Source of the DNA: Archegozetes longisetosus
Lineage: Eukaryota > Arthropoda > Arachnida > Sarcoptiformes > Trhypochthoniidae
Direction: 5' to 3'
Length of the DNA: 64,000 nt
Assembly: GCA_018873245.2 (NCBI GenBank)
Contig: JAEMBT020000005.1
Coordinates: 14,708,001-14,772,000 of the forward strand
The translations under genes and the position numbers were made by a program. The stretch's first letter is position 1. The number at the start of each line of letters is the position of its first letter. The notes under the pieces were generated by a model, which had not been told where the DNA came from, ran no database searches, and worked only from the letters and a program-made list of their open reading frames with translations. Below are positions 1-11,288 of the stretch, piece by piece.

Positions 1-2410
1 CCAAATATAATTGTTTGCTCTCCGATATTAACGATACACAAAAAGCGCTGTTTTCTATTCTATCTCTCTTTTTCTACAGACTGTGTGGCATAAAAACCAG
101 GAAATAAATACGACTAGTGATGTATTTGACCAATATTTTCTTAGAATTATATAAGATTTTGGATTGAGAGTAAAACGATGAGAATTACCTTTGCGTATGA
201 TTTCAATGTGATTTACATTAGTATTAATGGCTAGAGTACTGAATTAGTTGACCTATATTTACAATGTTTCAGTACTCTATTGACAGATGATTGAAGATTA
301 AACTAAATTAAATTTGAAAGTATTGGTAGAAGTGAATCTTCAATTGTTAGAGTTGGATCAAATTTTGCTAATTAAAATAAACTTTAGTCTATCTATTAAT
401 AATGATAAACTAGTCAAAGTAGAAGCGTTTGTGTGTTAATTTCTGACCAAAAAACAATCATTTCTTAAGGTTTAAATTTAAAGACTGAATATTTGATAAG
501 AAGTGAAGCCAATTTGAGTTTGATATTTATAAATTAAAAGCAGATCAAGTATTCACTTAGGAATAAAACGAGAAAAATAGTTTGAAACTTAAAATTTTTC
601 GAAATGATCACTCATTTGTTTGGATTGTTTATGAATCAAGATTTTAACAAAGATTTCACTGTATCGTGATCCGGAGTAAATTTGAGTTTCATATGTTATT
701 TAGGTGTCAATTATATAGTTGAATGAAGAATAAAATTCAAATTGAACAAATAATTGTTTGCGAAAATCAAATTGAAAACTAGAATTTAGCAACACTAGTG
801 GTGGAGCTGTGTTTTTATTATACCGGTATATAACAGACTGTTCACGTTTTTTAAGGTTATTGGTTTAAGTTTTCTGAACTGGTTTTTGTTGCCTATATTT
901 TTTTTTTAATATCATCTTATTTAATGCCATACGAAAGCTGTATAAAAGTGATGAAAGTTTTCCATCAATGAATTTTAGTCTTAAAAGCTTAAGACTTGGA
1001 TTGTGTTCGCTGAGTAGAAAAAGAAAAGCAATAGGTTTTCTGTGTTATGCTACTTTTAATAGACTTTAGTTGATAAAAATAATAAATCGATATTGAATTC
1101 TAGGTTAATTTAATAAAATATGCTTTTTATTGATTGATCTGCCACTAATTGAGTTTGTTTTTAGAAAAGTCATTTAAATATAAGTTTTGTTAAATGTTTC
1201 GTCATTGTTAATAAAAGTGTGATTCTGTTCTTAAAGTCACTATTGATTTTAGATTCTTAAGCTGTAAAGCTAAAGGATTTACAACTGGAGACAGTTTGTT
1301 TGAAAAAGTTTTATTTTACACATCAGCTTAATCACAAAGAACATGATCTGATCTTAGGATAACTCGAACTAATGAGATAACTGTTGATGAAAAAAGTAAG
1401 CTCCAGCTTGTTGGCTTAAATATAATATGATAAGACTTAAATGTACACTGATGCTACTGTGACTTAGATAAATAATAGAATGCCAAAAGCTTAAGCTACA
1501 AGATCTGATTTGACTCAAATGACAATTCTAAACTTTTAGGCACAAATTCATTTGATTACGCTTGATTTGAAAGGTTTCTGGTAAAAAAAGTTGAAAGTCT
1601 TTTCTTATTCAAATAAGAGTACAACATAGGGGTTGGTGAGAATGTCATCCAAGCAATACGATTGATCACATCTTACGACTAGTTATTCTTATTGAGAAAT
1701 TGTTCAGTTATTTCAATAATATTCTGAATATGGCTTTTTTGATTGACATAATATATTCATTTGAACATTACCTAAATTAAGAGCTGTAAAGGCAATTGAA
1801 ACAACTGATGATAAACCGCAGTGCTGCAATTGCACCAGAGTGAAGGAGCTCTGCTATACATTTTTGAAGCATTGAACAATTGATGTGTCTTTAAGAAAAA
1901 TTAGCAAAATTTAGCCCACTTTTAAATTGATTTAGCAATAAACGATTTATGTCTACTGTGTGGAATAAGAGACTGAATTTAAATTGGAATTTTATGAAAT
2001 TATCATCATATATTGAATTCTAGCCCATTTAGCATGATTGGCTCAATTTGCCGATTACAGTTCTGATAATCTGAAGTATACATTTTGTGACATTGATTTT
2101 GTTTAAAACCCAAACTTGAGCTATATTTCAGGCTATAAAATAACTAGAACTTGGCTCACAGTCATTTCTACATTATTATTCTATTGAAATACAATGTTTC
2201 TTTCACTAGAATTTGAATAAATGATTTCTGAAAATTTTTTTAATATCTTTTTTGTTGAAAGAAATTATCAAATATCTATATAAGCGTTTGAGTTGATTAA
2301 AAGAATATTAATTTTCAGAATAATATTAGAGAATTATTTGAAATCAAGTTTAAATATTTAGACACTCTAGTATGGAGACCAGGGTTTCAGGAGTAGTATT
2401 CAGGGGTAGA
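1..2410. other. AT-rich stretch without recognisable gene
   Basis: I see no open reading frame of gene size, no splice-site-bounded conserved exon and no tRNA-like fold. The sequence is unique within the window up to about 2,410, where it joins the left inverted-repeat arm in what should be intron 2 of the allergen gene. If the arm junction is real, this stretch is not the native upstream flank of that gene, because exons 1-2 and the promoter are missing here. Confidence 0.6.
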
Positions 2411-2476
2411 TTCAGCTATTAAATTGATTAATCTAGAAGATCTTTTATTTAACAATAAATTCAATTATTTTCATAG

Positions 2477-2992
2477 ATCAAGACTCGAAAAAAGCTGAGA
2501 TCCAAATTCTCGCTAAGGTTGGCGAACTCGAAATTCAAGTTCCAGGAGTTGATACCGATGGTTGTAATGGTCACGTCAAATGCCCATTGACTAAGGGACA
2601 AACCTATACTCTTAAATACACTCTCACTATTCCAGCTATTGCTCCAACAGTAAGTCCAAATATTTAATCATTTGTACCCTATTGTTTTAATCTCCTTATA
2701 CAAATATTACATATATATATTATCCAAAGTTATATAAATGTATCTGATTATGTCTTATGCTCTTAAAAGTTGAAATCAGGAAACTAGAAAATTGTCAAGA
2801 TTTGAATATTTATTAAATCAAATAGCATATTTTCAGTATTTTCCACAATTTATATTTGAACGCCAAAATTCAAACATAATCTAATCTTTTCAATTAATTT
2901 CTCAACAGATTGAAGCTGATGTGACCGCCAAACTCGTTGGTGACAATGGAGTTCTTGCATGTGGTACTATTCATGGTTCCATTAAAGATTAG
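2477..2992 (+). pseudogene. Truncated ML/NPC2 (mite group 2 allergen) gene copy, exons 3-4 only
   Basis: Exon 3 (2,477-2,649) and exon 4 (2,909-2,992) match the last two exons of the complete gene at 26,546-27,457. Both splice borders (tag before 2,477, gtaag after 2,649, cag before 2,909) and the stop TAG at 2,990-2,992 are kept. The inverted-repeat arm begins at 2,411 within intron 2, so the exons for the signal peptide and first three cysteines are absent, and nothing upstream looks like a replacement. It is probably a non-functional fragment, unless it is spliced to an unrecognised upstream exon. Three of the six family cysteines are encoded here. Confidence 0.85.
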
Positions 2993-3619
2993 ATTATTTA
3001 GATAAACATTTGATAAATTCTAAATATTTCGTTCATCTTTACAATTGAATTATATTTTCTTCTCCTAAAGCTCAAACTCTATCAATAAACTCCAAAAAGT
3101 TCAAAAAATCTTTTTCTTATTCACTCTTTTACGAAAACTTTCCAAATTTAAGCAATCGGCCAAACAGTAAATATAATCGATCTTGGATAACACTTCTAGA
3201 GATAATTGATTTTGATAGCATGTAGTGACTCAAAAATTATTTGATCATTATTCCATCGTCACCCCATCTCATTACATTTAAGCTTCATTTGTTTACATAG
3301 CACTGTATTATATCAACGATTGGTTATTATTTGATCGGTAAGATAAATATCAACCAAAAGTCAGTGGCATACTTCCTTAAATTCCTACTATTACTATTGT
3401 TTTTGATAAGAATATAAAAAATTTCAAACCTCGTGCCTACAAAATTTTTCAGCTTTAGCTCCATTGTCGCTCCATTTTACCAAATTTTCGTTATCTCATG
3501 CCTCATCTCATAGGTATGCCGCTATTTTTCGGTCACTAATAACATGTTAGAGTCCATCGTTTTGCAAAACTCATACTTATAGTCAAGTATAGCTTACTGC
3601 TGTTTAACTATCATGCATT

Positions 3620-5022
3620 AAGGGTGTTTTTCAGTTGTGATGAGGTTTGTATTTCCCTCTCAACAACTTTTTCTTAAAACAAGTTAAGTAATTTCTTAAT
3701 GCTGAAATACAGACTACTAGGTTTAAGAAAAAAATATTTATTTACTTTCAATACGTTAGCAAAGTGTTTTCCATTCTTTTTAATACATAAGTTCGATTTC
3801 AAAATTAAATTTTCTATTACTATTTTACATTGCCCAACAAATATTTTATCACACTCTTCAATAATTTTTTGTTTTAGACTATTCCTGTCATTATGATTAC
3901 TTTTATAAACATTGTCTTTTAATTTGCTCCATAGATAGTAATCACATGGATTAATATCAGGGGAATGCGAGGGCCAGATATTTTGTGTTTTGTGGCTTAA
4001 AATATCGTCACCGAAATACCGAAAATTGAATTTAACAGGGCCAAACTTGATTTAGAGGTATGGGGAGAGGCTCCATCCTGCATAAATACTTGTTTATCAA
4101 ACTTCGAGACAACAGTCTCCTTAAGAGTAGGGACAAAGTAGTTGCATACCATATTTTGGTAGCGATCGCTGTCCACACAAACATGCTTTCCATTTTCTTT
4201 GAAAAATAGGGCCATATCAAACCCTGTACTGATATAGTGTACCAAACTGTTACTCGAATTGGATGAGCTGCTTTTAAAAAGTCATTTATGGCAATTCTAT
4301 TCCCCAAATTCTTGCATTTTGTTTATTCACATATCCATTTAAATGAAAATGTGATTCGTCACTAATATACTATATATTATACAATAGATTCATATCACTG
4401 TTAAAACTTCCTAACATCTGCTCAGAAAATATTACGCAACTTTTTATGGCATTCTCTGTTAATTGCTGTCCGATCTGCACCTTATAAGGAAACATTTTAA
4501 ATTGTTTTCGAAGTATAAGATAAACAGAAGTGTCTGATATTTTAAAAGTTTCTGTCGTCAAACAATTAGCTATTTTTCTGATACTTTTGACTTATCCTTT
4601 AGCAATACAATTTTTTAATTTTTCAGTGTTGGCTTCCGTAGCTACAGTTTTCTTTATGCCTTTAAATAAGTTTCCAACAGATCCAGTTTTATTAATTTTT
4701 GCAATAATTGACTTAATAGCATTTACAGATGCAGGCCCTTTATTATATTTCTTTGAAAATTTCTTTGAACACTTTTTATACAATCATATCTATTAATAAA
4801 TTGATTGAACCAATTAACCAAATCTATCTTTTCCTTATTTGAATAATACTTCATTTTGTAATAAATAATTATTTATAATCTAATATTGTAAATAAATATA
4901 TCTATTTTGTTATCAAACTCTTATTCACACATTTTGAACTAAGGTATAAAAGTTTACAACTTTTTAACATTTGTTAAAATATGCGCTAAAAACAAACCTC
5001 ATCACAACTGAAAAACATCCTT
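3620..5022 (-). mobile_element. Tc1/mariner-type element, decayed (left arm copy)
   Basis: Terminal inverted repeats of about 30 bp bound the element: AGGGTGTTTTTCAGTTGTGA at the left and its near complement at the right end, next to TA-like target bases. The transposase reads on the minus strand from an ATG at 4,854 to about 3,678, with frameshifts. Visible landmarks are an N-terminal helix-turn-helix region, DESHF (first catalytic Asp), FMQDGASPH (second Asp) and SPDINPCDYYLW (third acidic residue is Asp rather than Glu). It is therefore a DDD-type member of the superfamily. It is the mirror of the copy at 24,514-25,917. Confidence 0.85.
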
Positions 5023-5396
5023 TACTCTGTGCTTTCATTGATTCTATTTTGCAAGTTTGAAATTAAACAGAAAATCATTTTTAGGATAAAAATCAAATGC
5101 TTTGCATTGAAATAACAGCAAAGAATTTATTTTACTGGAATATGTTTGGGTACGGTTTAGAATATAGCCCACTCCGAAGGGGCGGGGCATACATATAGGC
5201 CGACACTCCTTGGTGTGAGTAATAAATATACCAAATATGAAGTGTCGCAAGCAAAAGGGGTCAAAGTTAGAACACCTTAAATTTTTAAAATTTACATTAA
5301 ATTACTAAAGGACCCTATTTTGGACAGCGGCCCATTATTTAAGAATAGCAAATGTGTGATAAATAAAAGAACGAAGAGAAGTTTTGCTTTCGCCCA

Positions 5397-5620
5397 TTCC
5401 ACGGGTAGCTCAGTTGGTTACTCTGTTGGTTAAGGTCTTGACTCTTAACCATGAGAGCGTGGGTTCAAACACAGCTGGGAACAGTGACGGGTTCCTGTAA
5501 CTCCAGTGACTTAGAGGGCGAAATGTAGGGCCTCCCTTCCTCTTTAGTTGTAGTAGTAGTAGTTGTAGAGATAGTTATAGTAGTAGTATTAACTGTAGCT
5601 TTAATTCTAACCTATCTGTA
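5397..5620 (+). repeat. tRNA-Lys-derived SINE (left arm)
   Basis: The head (5,397-5,480) looks like a tRNA-Lys gene with a CTT anticodon. It has a box A-like TAGCTCAGTTGG at 5,406-5,417, an anticodon-loop context GACTCTTAACC, and a box B-like GGGTTCAAAC at 5,461-5,470. Acceptor-stem pairing is poor and the D-arm region is longer than in a true tRNA. A non-tRNA body follows, ending in a TAG/TTG trinucleotide tail near 5,545-5,595. This points to a polymerase III-driven SINE rather than a functional tRNA. Mirror copy at about 23,920-24,143 on the minus strand. Confidence 0.65.
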
Positions 5621-5744
5621 TGTTCTCATTACAGTTTAAATGAGTTGGAACACATATCGAATGACTTTGCAGGTATTGAAGGATAAGGACACTTGCTTGA
5701 AATGGTTAGGTCAGGTCAGGTTAGGTTAGTTTAGGTTAGGTCAT

Positions 5745-6490
5745 ATAATATAAATATATAAATATATGTTACCGTAAATTCTGATAATTATTAAATATTG
5801 ATATTTACTGACACATTTCAGTGAGTATCAATATTTTCTAAAACGCTTCAGTGAATTTTGATTAAATACTTTGAATGTAATGATCGACATAGGCTAGCCC
5901 AGGCTCAAGGCTAAGTGAAAATGAACCTATGTCCATCATTATTTAAATGATTAAACTTGTATGTATTTTAAAAAGAGACATTACATCGTCTTTAATGCAT
6001 TTAACAAGAGCTACAAAAAGCATTTTCTGATTTACAAATTAATCTCTTAGATCCATGATTTTTTGCAATTACACTTTGTTATTAAATTAGATTTTATCTT
6101 ATTAATTAACTTGATTTGAAATTTTTGAGCCAGAAATTGAATGAAATCAATTAAATTCGAAGATTTTTAACATTAAATCAGTACTTTTACACAACTTTTA
6201 TCAAAATATAAGAAAAATTGGTAGATGTATTGATATGTAATGTCTATATTTAAAATAATTACAATAACAAAATTATCATTGAGTTTTTAGTCATTTAGGA
6301 TATTTCGTCAAAATTTACTGAGTTGTCTTAGAAAAGATTAATATTTACTAAAATAAGTCAGTGAATATCAATAATTACTAGCAAACATCAAAATTTACTA
6401 CGACGGTCAGAAAATATCAATATTTACTAGTAACTATCAATACTTACTAATTATCAAAATTGACTGTAACATATAAATATGTAAAATACG
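5745..6490. repeat. AT-rich MITE with internal short repeats
   Basis: The two ends are inverted copies: around 5,750-5,850 (TATGTTACCGTAAATTCTG onward) and around 6,390-6,485 (ending in TTGACTGTAACATATAAATA). Many degenerate copies of a roughly 20-bp phrase such as TCAATATTTACTAG occur near both ends. There is also a small inner palindrome at about 5,879-5,940 (CATAGG ... CCTATG). No coding potential. It is nested in the element spanning 5,153-6,640. Confidence 0.5.
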
Positions 6491-6984
6491 CGGGAAATCG
6501 AATTTGAATTTATTGCACAGACTCTATGGAAATTTTACTAATTTAAGTTGCCCTGACTTTGATTCCTTTTGCTTGCGACACTTCATATTTGGTATATATA
6601 TGCCCGCCCCTCCGGGGTGGGCTATAATCTAAACCACAGCCGACAAACATTATAATTTATTGTAATTTATTTAGACTATTAAATTTCCTAATAAATATAC
6701 AAATAATTATAGTTTACAAGCCATTAGCAATCAGACTACAGTTTGCAATACTTTCTATTGTGCCGAAGTTTAAAATTCACAAACCATTACAAACTTCTTA
6801 CACGGGAAGGTCGCGCGCTTTCGGAACGCCTTCAAAATCAGACCAAGTTCAAAACGTAGCTAAAGTCTTGCAGAATATCACATAATTAACCATTTTTGCA
6901 AATGGCCCCTAAATTCTGTAAAAATTAAAAATAAAGTTTTTCAGTTGCTTTTGGTACAATATTTCATTATAATTTTATTGTATA

Positions 6985-7062
6985 GCCTCGTCGGTCAAGC
7001 GGTAATACGTTGGGCTACTAAATATATTGATCCAGTTTCGAGACTCAGTATCGAATTTTTTC
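6985..7062 (+). repeat. tRNA-like SINE head (left arm)
   Basis: A tRNA-like stretch has a box A-like GTCGGTCAAGCGG at 6,990-7,002 and a box B-like GTTTCGAGACTC at 7,035-7,046. Its start (GCCTCGTCGGT) resembles the tRNA-like sequence at 20,874-20,946, suggesting one SINE family. Stem pairing is weak, so I do not call a functional tRNA. Mirrored in the right arm near 22,480-22,556. Confidence 0.45.
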
Positions 7063-7399
7063 TTTAAGTATTTCAAGTTCAATGGATAAATCCGGGCTAA
7101 TGGGTTTAAAGGAATTCCCGACCTCCCACCCCTAAGTTTAATACATCATTGGACTCAGTTCGTCGAGCTGAACATTTTGATACCATACTTGACTACTTTT
7201 AACCCGAACCTGACCACTTCTGGCTACCGAGACCTAACCCCCTCGAAAATGGTTAAACATGGCTTTATCAATTTGTAACCTAAGCCAAACCTGATTTAAG
7301 CTAAGGTATAATAGGTTAGGTCGCTTCGCGAACTAACTCATCCTCCCTAAGTTTATATCAAGCTTGTTTTGGTTACGACTCGAGAATCCAGTATCGCAA

Positions 7400-7531
7400 T
7401 TCTGATACGAATCTTAAACTCGGCCCTTACTTAATTATAAGATCGATCATTACCAGTCTTTAAATTAAGACTCGATCTTCAATTAACGAGCGCTTTGAGA
7501 ATCGATCATTACTTAAAATCGTACTAAACTT
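7400..7531 (+). repeat. Dispersed repeat R (left arm copy)
   Basis: About 130 bp containing TTAATTATAAGATCGA and AGCGCTTTGAGAATCG. A diverged copy lies at 45,185-45,325 and an identical inverted copy in the right arm at about 22,009-22,140. The internal TCGATC/GATCGA words are alternately oriented. Function unknown; probably part of a dispersed transposable element. Confidence 0.6.
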
Positions 7532-7555
7532 GATAGTAGTATATATATGGCGAGG

Positions 7556-8960
7556 CTGGGACAGTACGACTCATACTTTTCGTATCCCTCTAAAATTCAT
7601 GAAAAAGTACAGGATTTCCGTGAAATAAAATGGAAAAACTCACAAAACTAATGTAAAGACTCAAAAACAGCCAATATGAGTCTAAAAATGAATGAAAAAT
7701 GCTGGGACAGTACGACTCGTACTTTAGCCAATCCTCTAAAGCCATAAATAAAAACACTAAAAAATGAACTTTACACGTTATTTGGTGAAGAATTTAAGCT
7801 AAAATACTATAGAAAATCACTTAAAACTACTGTATTTCGCTATTGTGGGGCTGGGACAGTATGAATAGTACGAGTACAAAAAGTAGCAGATTTTTATCAA
7901 ATAAAACGAAAAAACTCACAAAAATAGTCAATAGAAAGCCTAAAATCAATCAAAAAAAAGCTGGGACACTACGAATAGTACGAGCATGAAAAATAACAGA
8001 TTTTTATCAAATAAAACGAAAAAATTGAACTTTTCGCATCGTTTGTATGGAATTTAAGCTAAAATATTACAAAAAGTCGTCTAAAATCATGTTTTACTAT
8101 TAATATTCTGGGACAGTACGAGCTCGTACTTTTCGTATTCCACTAAAATTCATGAAAAATAGCAGGATTTCCATTGTATAAAACCGAAAAAAGCTCACAA
8201 AAAACAGTGAATAATCATGTAAAATCAATCAAAAAAGCTGGGACAGTACAAGCTCGTACCTTTCGTGCCGTGGCGGCACGCCTAAAACAATGAAAAAAAG
8301 CATTAACAATCACCAAAAGTGAAGTTTTCATATCTTTTAATATGGAATTTAAGCTAAAATATTGCAGAAAATCACCTAAAATCATGTTTTACTATTAATA
8401 TTCTGGGACAGTACGAGCTCGTACTTTTCGTACTCCTCTAAAATTCACAAAAATAGCCTATTTTTATCAAATAAAACACATATATAGCCCATTTTCATAA
8501 AATAAAACTCACAAAATGACTAATAGAAGCCTAAAATTAATTAAAAAAATGAACAAGATTCTGGAACAGTACGAGTTCGTACTTTTCGTATACTCAAAAA
8601 TTCATAAAAAAACAGCCTATTTTTATCAAATAAAATTCATAAATAACCAATTTTCTTCAAATAATTGGCTAATAAATGGTTAATAAAAGCTTAAAATTCA
8701 ACAAAGAAGCTGGGAGAGTACGAACTCGTACTTTTCGTACCCCTCTAAAATTCATTAAAAATAGCCTATTTTCATCAAATAAATGGCCAATAAAAGCCTA
8801 AAAATCAATTAAAAATATTGGGACAGTACGAACCCGTAATTTTCACACCCTCTAAAATCATGAAAAAAGCAGAATTTTCATTTAAAAAATGAAAATAATA
8901 GCCAATATAAACCTAAAAATCAATGGAAAATACTGAGACAGTACGATTCAAATCTCTAAA
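7556..8960 (+). repeat. Palindrome-bearing satellite array, 11 diverged units
   Basis: Eleven units start with CTGGGACAG or variants at about 7,556, 7,702, 7,851, 7,961, 8,108, 8,238, 8,403, 8,561, 8,710, 8,818 and 8,933, spaced 107-165 bp apart. The hallmark is CTGGGACAGTACGAGCTCGT followed by ACTTTTCGTA. It contains the 14-bp perfect palindrome GTACGAGCTCGTAC, intact in some units and altered in others. A second recurring phrase is GAATTTAAGCTAAAATATT. Only the first part (to 8,137) belongs to the inverted-repeat arm. The rest has no collinear partner in the right array, although that array is of the same family. Confidence 0.85.
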
Positions 8961-9079
8961 ATTCATAAAAATAACCAATTATCACCTGAAAATACTAAAG
9001 TAGTATTGCTTTCAAAATGGCAACAGGTTAAGATTTAGTTTCTATTTTATCTGATTTGTCTTTGAATATTCTTCATTTT

Positions 9080-9190
9080 GATACCCGTATTATAGTGGTT
9101 AGTGGTTATTATCAGTGAGTGACCAGTACTTAGCCTAACTTTTGAACCGCTTATCATAGAATTTCCATTCAAGTTTTGTTGAAATCAATA
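9080..9190 (+). repeat. Dispersed repeat shared with 20,283-20,400
   Basis: The phrase AACTTTTGAAC, followed by an ATTCAAGTTTTGTTGAA-like phrase and preceded by GTGG/CAGT words, recurs in the same orientation at 20,283-20,400. Similarity is partial. The two copies flank the GMC gene and the virus-like block as direct repeats. No coding potential. Confidence 0.45.
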
Positions 9191-9472
9191 TGAAAAATGT
9201 ACGCATTTACAAGTGATCTATTAATCCTCTGAAATAATTGGACCTTCAATTTGGATTGCTTATCCAATTCCTTTTCTAACACTTTATTAGTTGATAAAGA
9301 CATCAGTTTTCCCACTGTTATCAAAATCTTGATTAATGAAAGCAAATAACATTCTATCTCAACATATAATAATTCCATAAGTACTGATAAAGTGAATTAA
9401 AACGTTGAGTTGATCAATTATTTTACTGAAAAGGGAAATTTATAAATTGTTGTTCTTAATTTTACTTTAAAG

Positions 9473-11288
9473 ATGGATCCTCATCTGTTATTACAAATGC
9501 TAATGACAGTATCAAATATGACATTACAAAGACAGGAAAGTCATAATATGGTAGCATCACGGAACAATTGGGAATCAAGTTATGATTATATTGTAGTTGG
9601 GGCAGGAGCTGCAGGAGCAGTGGTAGCATCAAGATTAAGTGAAAATCCAAAAGTGAAAGTATTGCTCATCGAAGCTGGTGGTCCTGAAAACATAGTGCAT
9701 GATATTCCAATTATGGCAGAGTCGGACCAAAACAATGAAATATGGACTTATTACACACCACCGCAAACTCGCATTTGCAACTCATATAAAGACAAACGAT
9801 GCCAGATAAACATGGGGAAAATGCTGGGAGGTTCATCATCACACAATGGTACGTGAATTATTTTACGAATTTTGCTTTTAATTTTTAACCTGTAACTAGG
9901 AATGCAATATGTTCGAGGAATTCCAAATGATTTTGATATGTGGGAAAGTGAATATGGTGCAAAAAATTGGTCATATGCCAATGTTTTAGAGTATTTCATT
10001 CGATCAGAAAATCAATCTGATATGGAAATTTTGTCGAAAAGGAGTCAATATCATGGAAGAGACGGTCCTTTAGAATTGACATCCACTCTATACAAAAATG
10101 AATCTTTCAATTTAGACTTTATCAAAGCTGTGCAAACTTTGGGATATGATTATCAAATTGAATTAAATTCTCCACCTTATTCTAATAAAAGAATTGCTTA
10201 TCTTCAGCTTACATTGACAAATGGTCATCGTGATTCGACTTCTTTTGCTTTTTTGGAAAGCAAAAAACAATATTTAAGACCTAATTTGCATGTATTAGCC
10301 AATTCAGTGGCAACTAAAGTGTTATTTGATAATAACAAAAGGGCTATTGGAGTGAGATTCTACAGAAATGGAAAGTTTTATCAAGTGAATGCTACAAAAG
10401 AAATAATTTTATCATGTGGTGCAATCGAATCTCCCAAACTATTAATGCTTTCTGGTGTTGGCCCTATGATGCACCTACAATCAAAAGGAATTCAAGTGAT
10501 CGCTGATTTGCCAGTTGGAGAAAACTTCATGACTCATGTCATAATGGAAATAATACTTGCTGATTCTCCTCAGTATGTTTGGTCTCTTCAAAATTTATAT
10601 TTGTATTATCTAAATGGAACTGGCCCTCTAACTAAATTTGGTGGATTTTATCCTTACTCTCAATTTACTACAAAATATGGCAACAAACCTGATATTGCAA
10701 TTCACACTTACGGACATCAGTTAATAAATCTTTTGCTCCATCCATTGAGTAAAGGTAAATTGTAAAGTGTATTACAAACGAATTGTGTTCATCAATAGTA
10801 TTTTTAAAAATGTTTTCGATATAGGAACAGTTCGTTTGAACTCCACAGATCCATTTGATGCCCCGATTGTGGATCCCAACTATCTCTCAAATGAAACTGA
10901 TAGGGAAGTTTGGTTTGAAGGTTTACGAGAATCTTTCAGAATTGCAAAGAAAATGAATCAATATGGCCAAAAACTGACAATTAAAGACAACTTTTGCGAA
11001 CCTTGCAATAATACAGTAGATATATTTGATGATCCTTGCGATAAATATTTAGAGTGTCTAACAAGGATGTATGCATTTGATGGGCATCACTTTGGTGGTT
11101 CTTGTAGAATTGGTTCAAGGTATGATGACAAGGCTGTGGTTGATGAGCGTTTAAAAGTAAGAAATCTCAATGGATTACGTGTTGTTGACGCTTCAATAAT
11201 ACCTCGACTTATTTCGGGTGGAACTTATGCAACAAGTATTATGATTGGAGAATATGGTGCTCAATTGATTAAAGATGATGCTACATGA
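9473..11288 (+). CDS. GMC family FAD-dependent oxidoreductase (glucose dehydrogenase/choline dehydrogenase-like), three exons
   Basis: Exons 9,473-9,848, 9,900-10,754 and 10,825-11,288 (introns of 51 and 70 bp, GT..AG) join in frame to 564 codons plus stop, the usual size for the family. The N-terminal Rossmann FAD motif VVGAGAAGAVVASRL lies near residue 41, followed by LLIEAGG. GMC signature 1 (GKMLGGSSSHNG) spans the first exon border, and signature 2 is GAIESPKLLMLSGVGP. The C-terminal catalytic region has HHFGGSCRIG and VVDASIIPRLISGG; the usual P-x-x-NPN-like segment is altered. I see no signal peptide. Family members oxidise alcohols, sugars or ecdysteroids using FAD; the substrate cannot be told. 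It lies between the inverted-repeat arms and appears intact. The start is the first ATG of the frame, 104 bases before the FAD motif. Confidence 0.9.

Larger units (their letters stand above)
5153..6640. repeat. Element with long terminal inverted repeats (left arm)
   Basis: Inverted terminal segments run from about 5,153 to 5,275 and from about 6,545 to 6,640. Both contain TATAGCCCAC next to a GC-rich patch, and the phrase CAAATATGAAGTGTCGCAAG or its complement. No transposase is seen. Inside lie a tRNA-Lys-like SINE and a smaller AT-rich element with its own inverted repeats, so this is a nested non-autonomous element. The same structure is mirrored in the right arm at about 22,900-24,390. 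The superfamily cannot be told from the termini. Confidence 0.6.
2411..8137 (+). repeat. Left arm of giant inverted repeat (5.7 kb)
   Basis: This segment reappears as its reverse complement at 21,404-27,127. Position pairs add to about 29,538-29,541 from end to end, so the arms are collinear with only a few small indels. Differences I could see are a 4-bp indel near 6,591 (extra CGCC in the left copy), single-base indels near 4,270 and 4,610 within the transposon relic, and a substitution near 6,810. Contents in order: allergen exons 3-4, a Tc1/mariner relic, an inverted-repeat element with nested SINE and MITE, a second tRNA-derived SINE, a dispersed repeat, and the start of a palindromic satellite. 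The near identity in non-coding sequence implies a recent duplication, gene conversion, or an assembly artefact. Confidence 0.95.

Noticed and set aside
4530-4796. 88-codon plus-strand frame in the left arm, hydrophobic and membrane-like
   Set aside because: It is the antisense of the Tc1/mariner transposase relic; the minus strand carries the recognisable transposase motifs.
5401-5480. tRNA-Lys gene
   Set aside because: Box A and box B are present, but the acceptor stem does not pair and the D-arm spacing is too long; a SINE head fits better.
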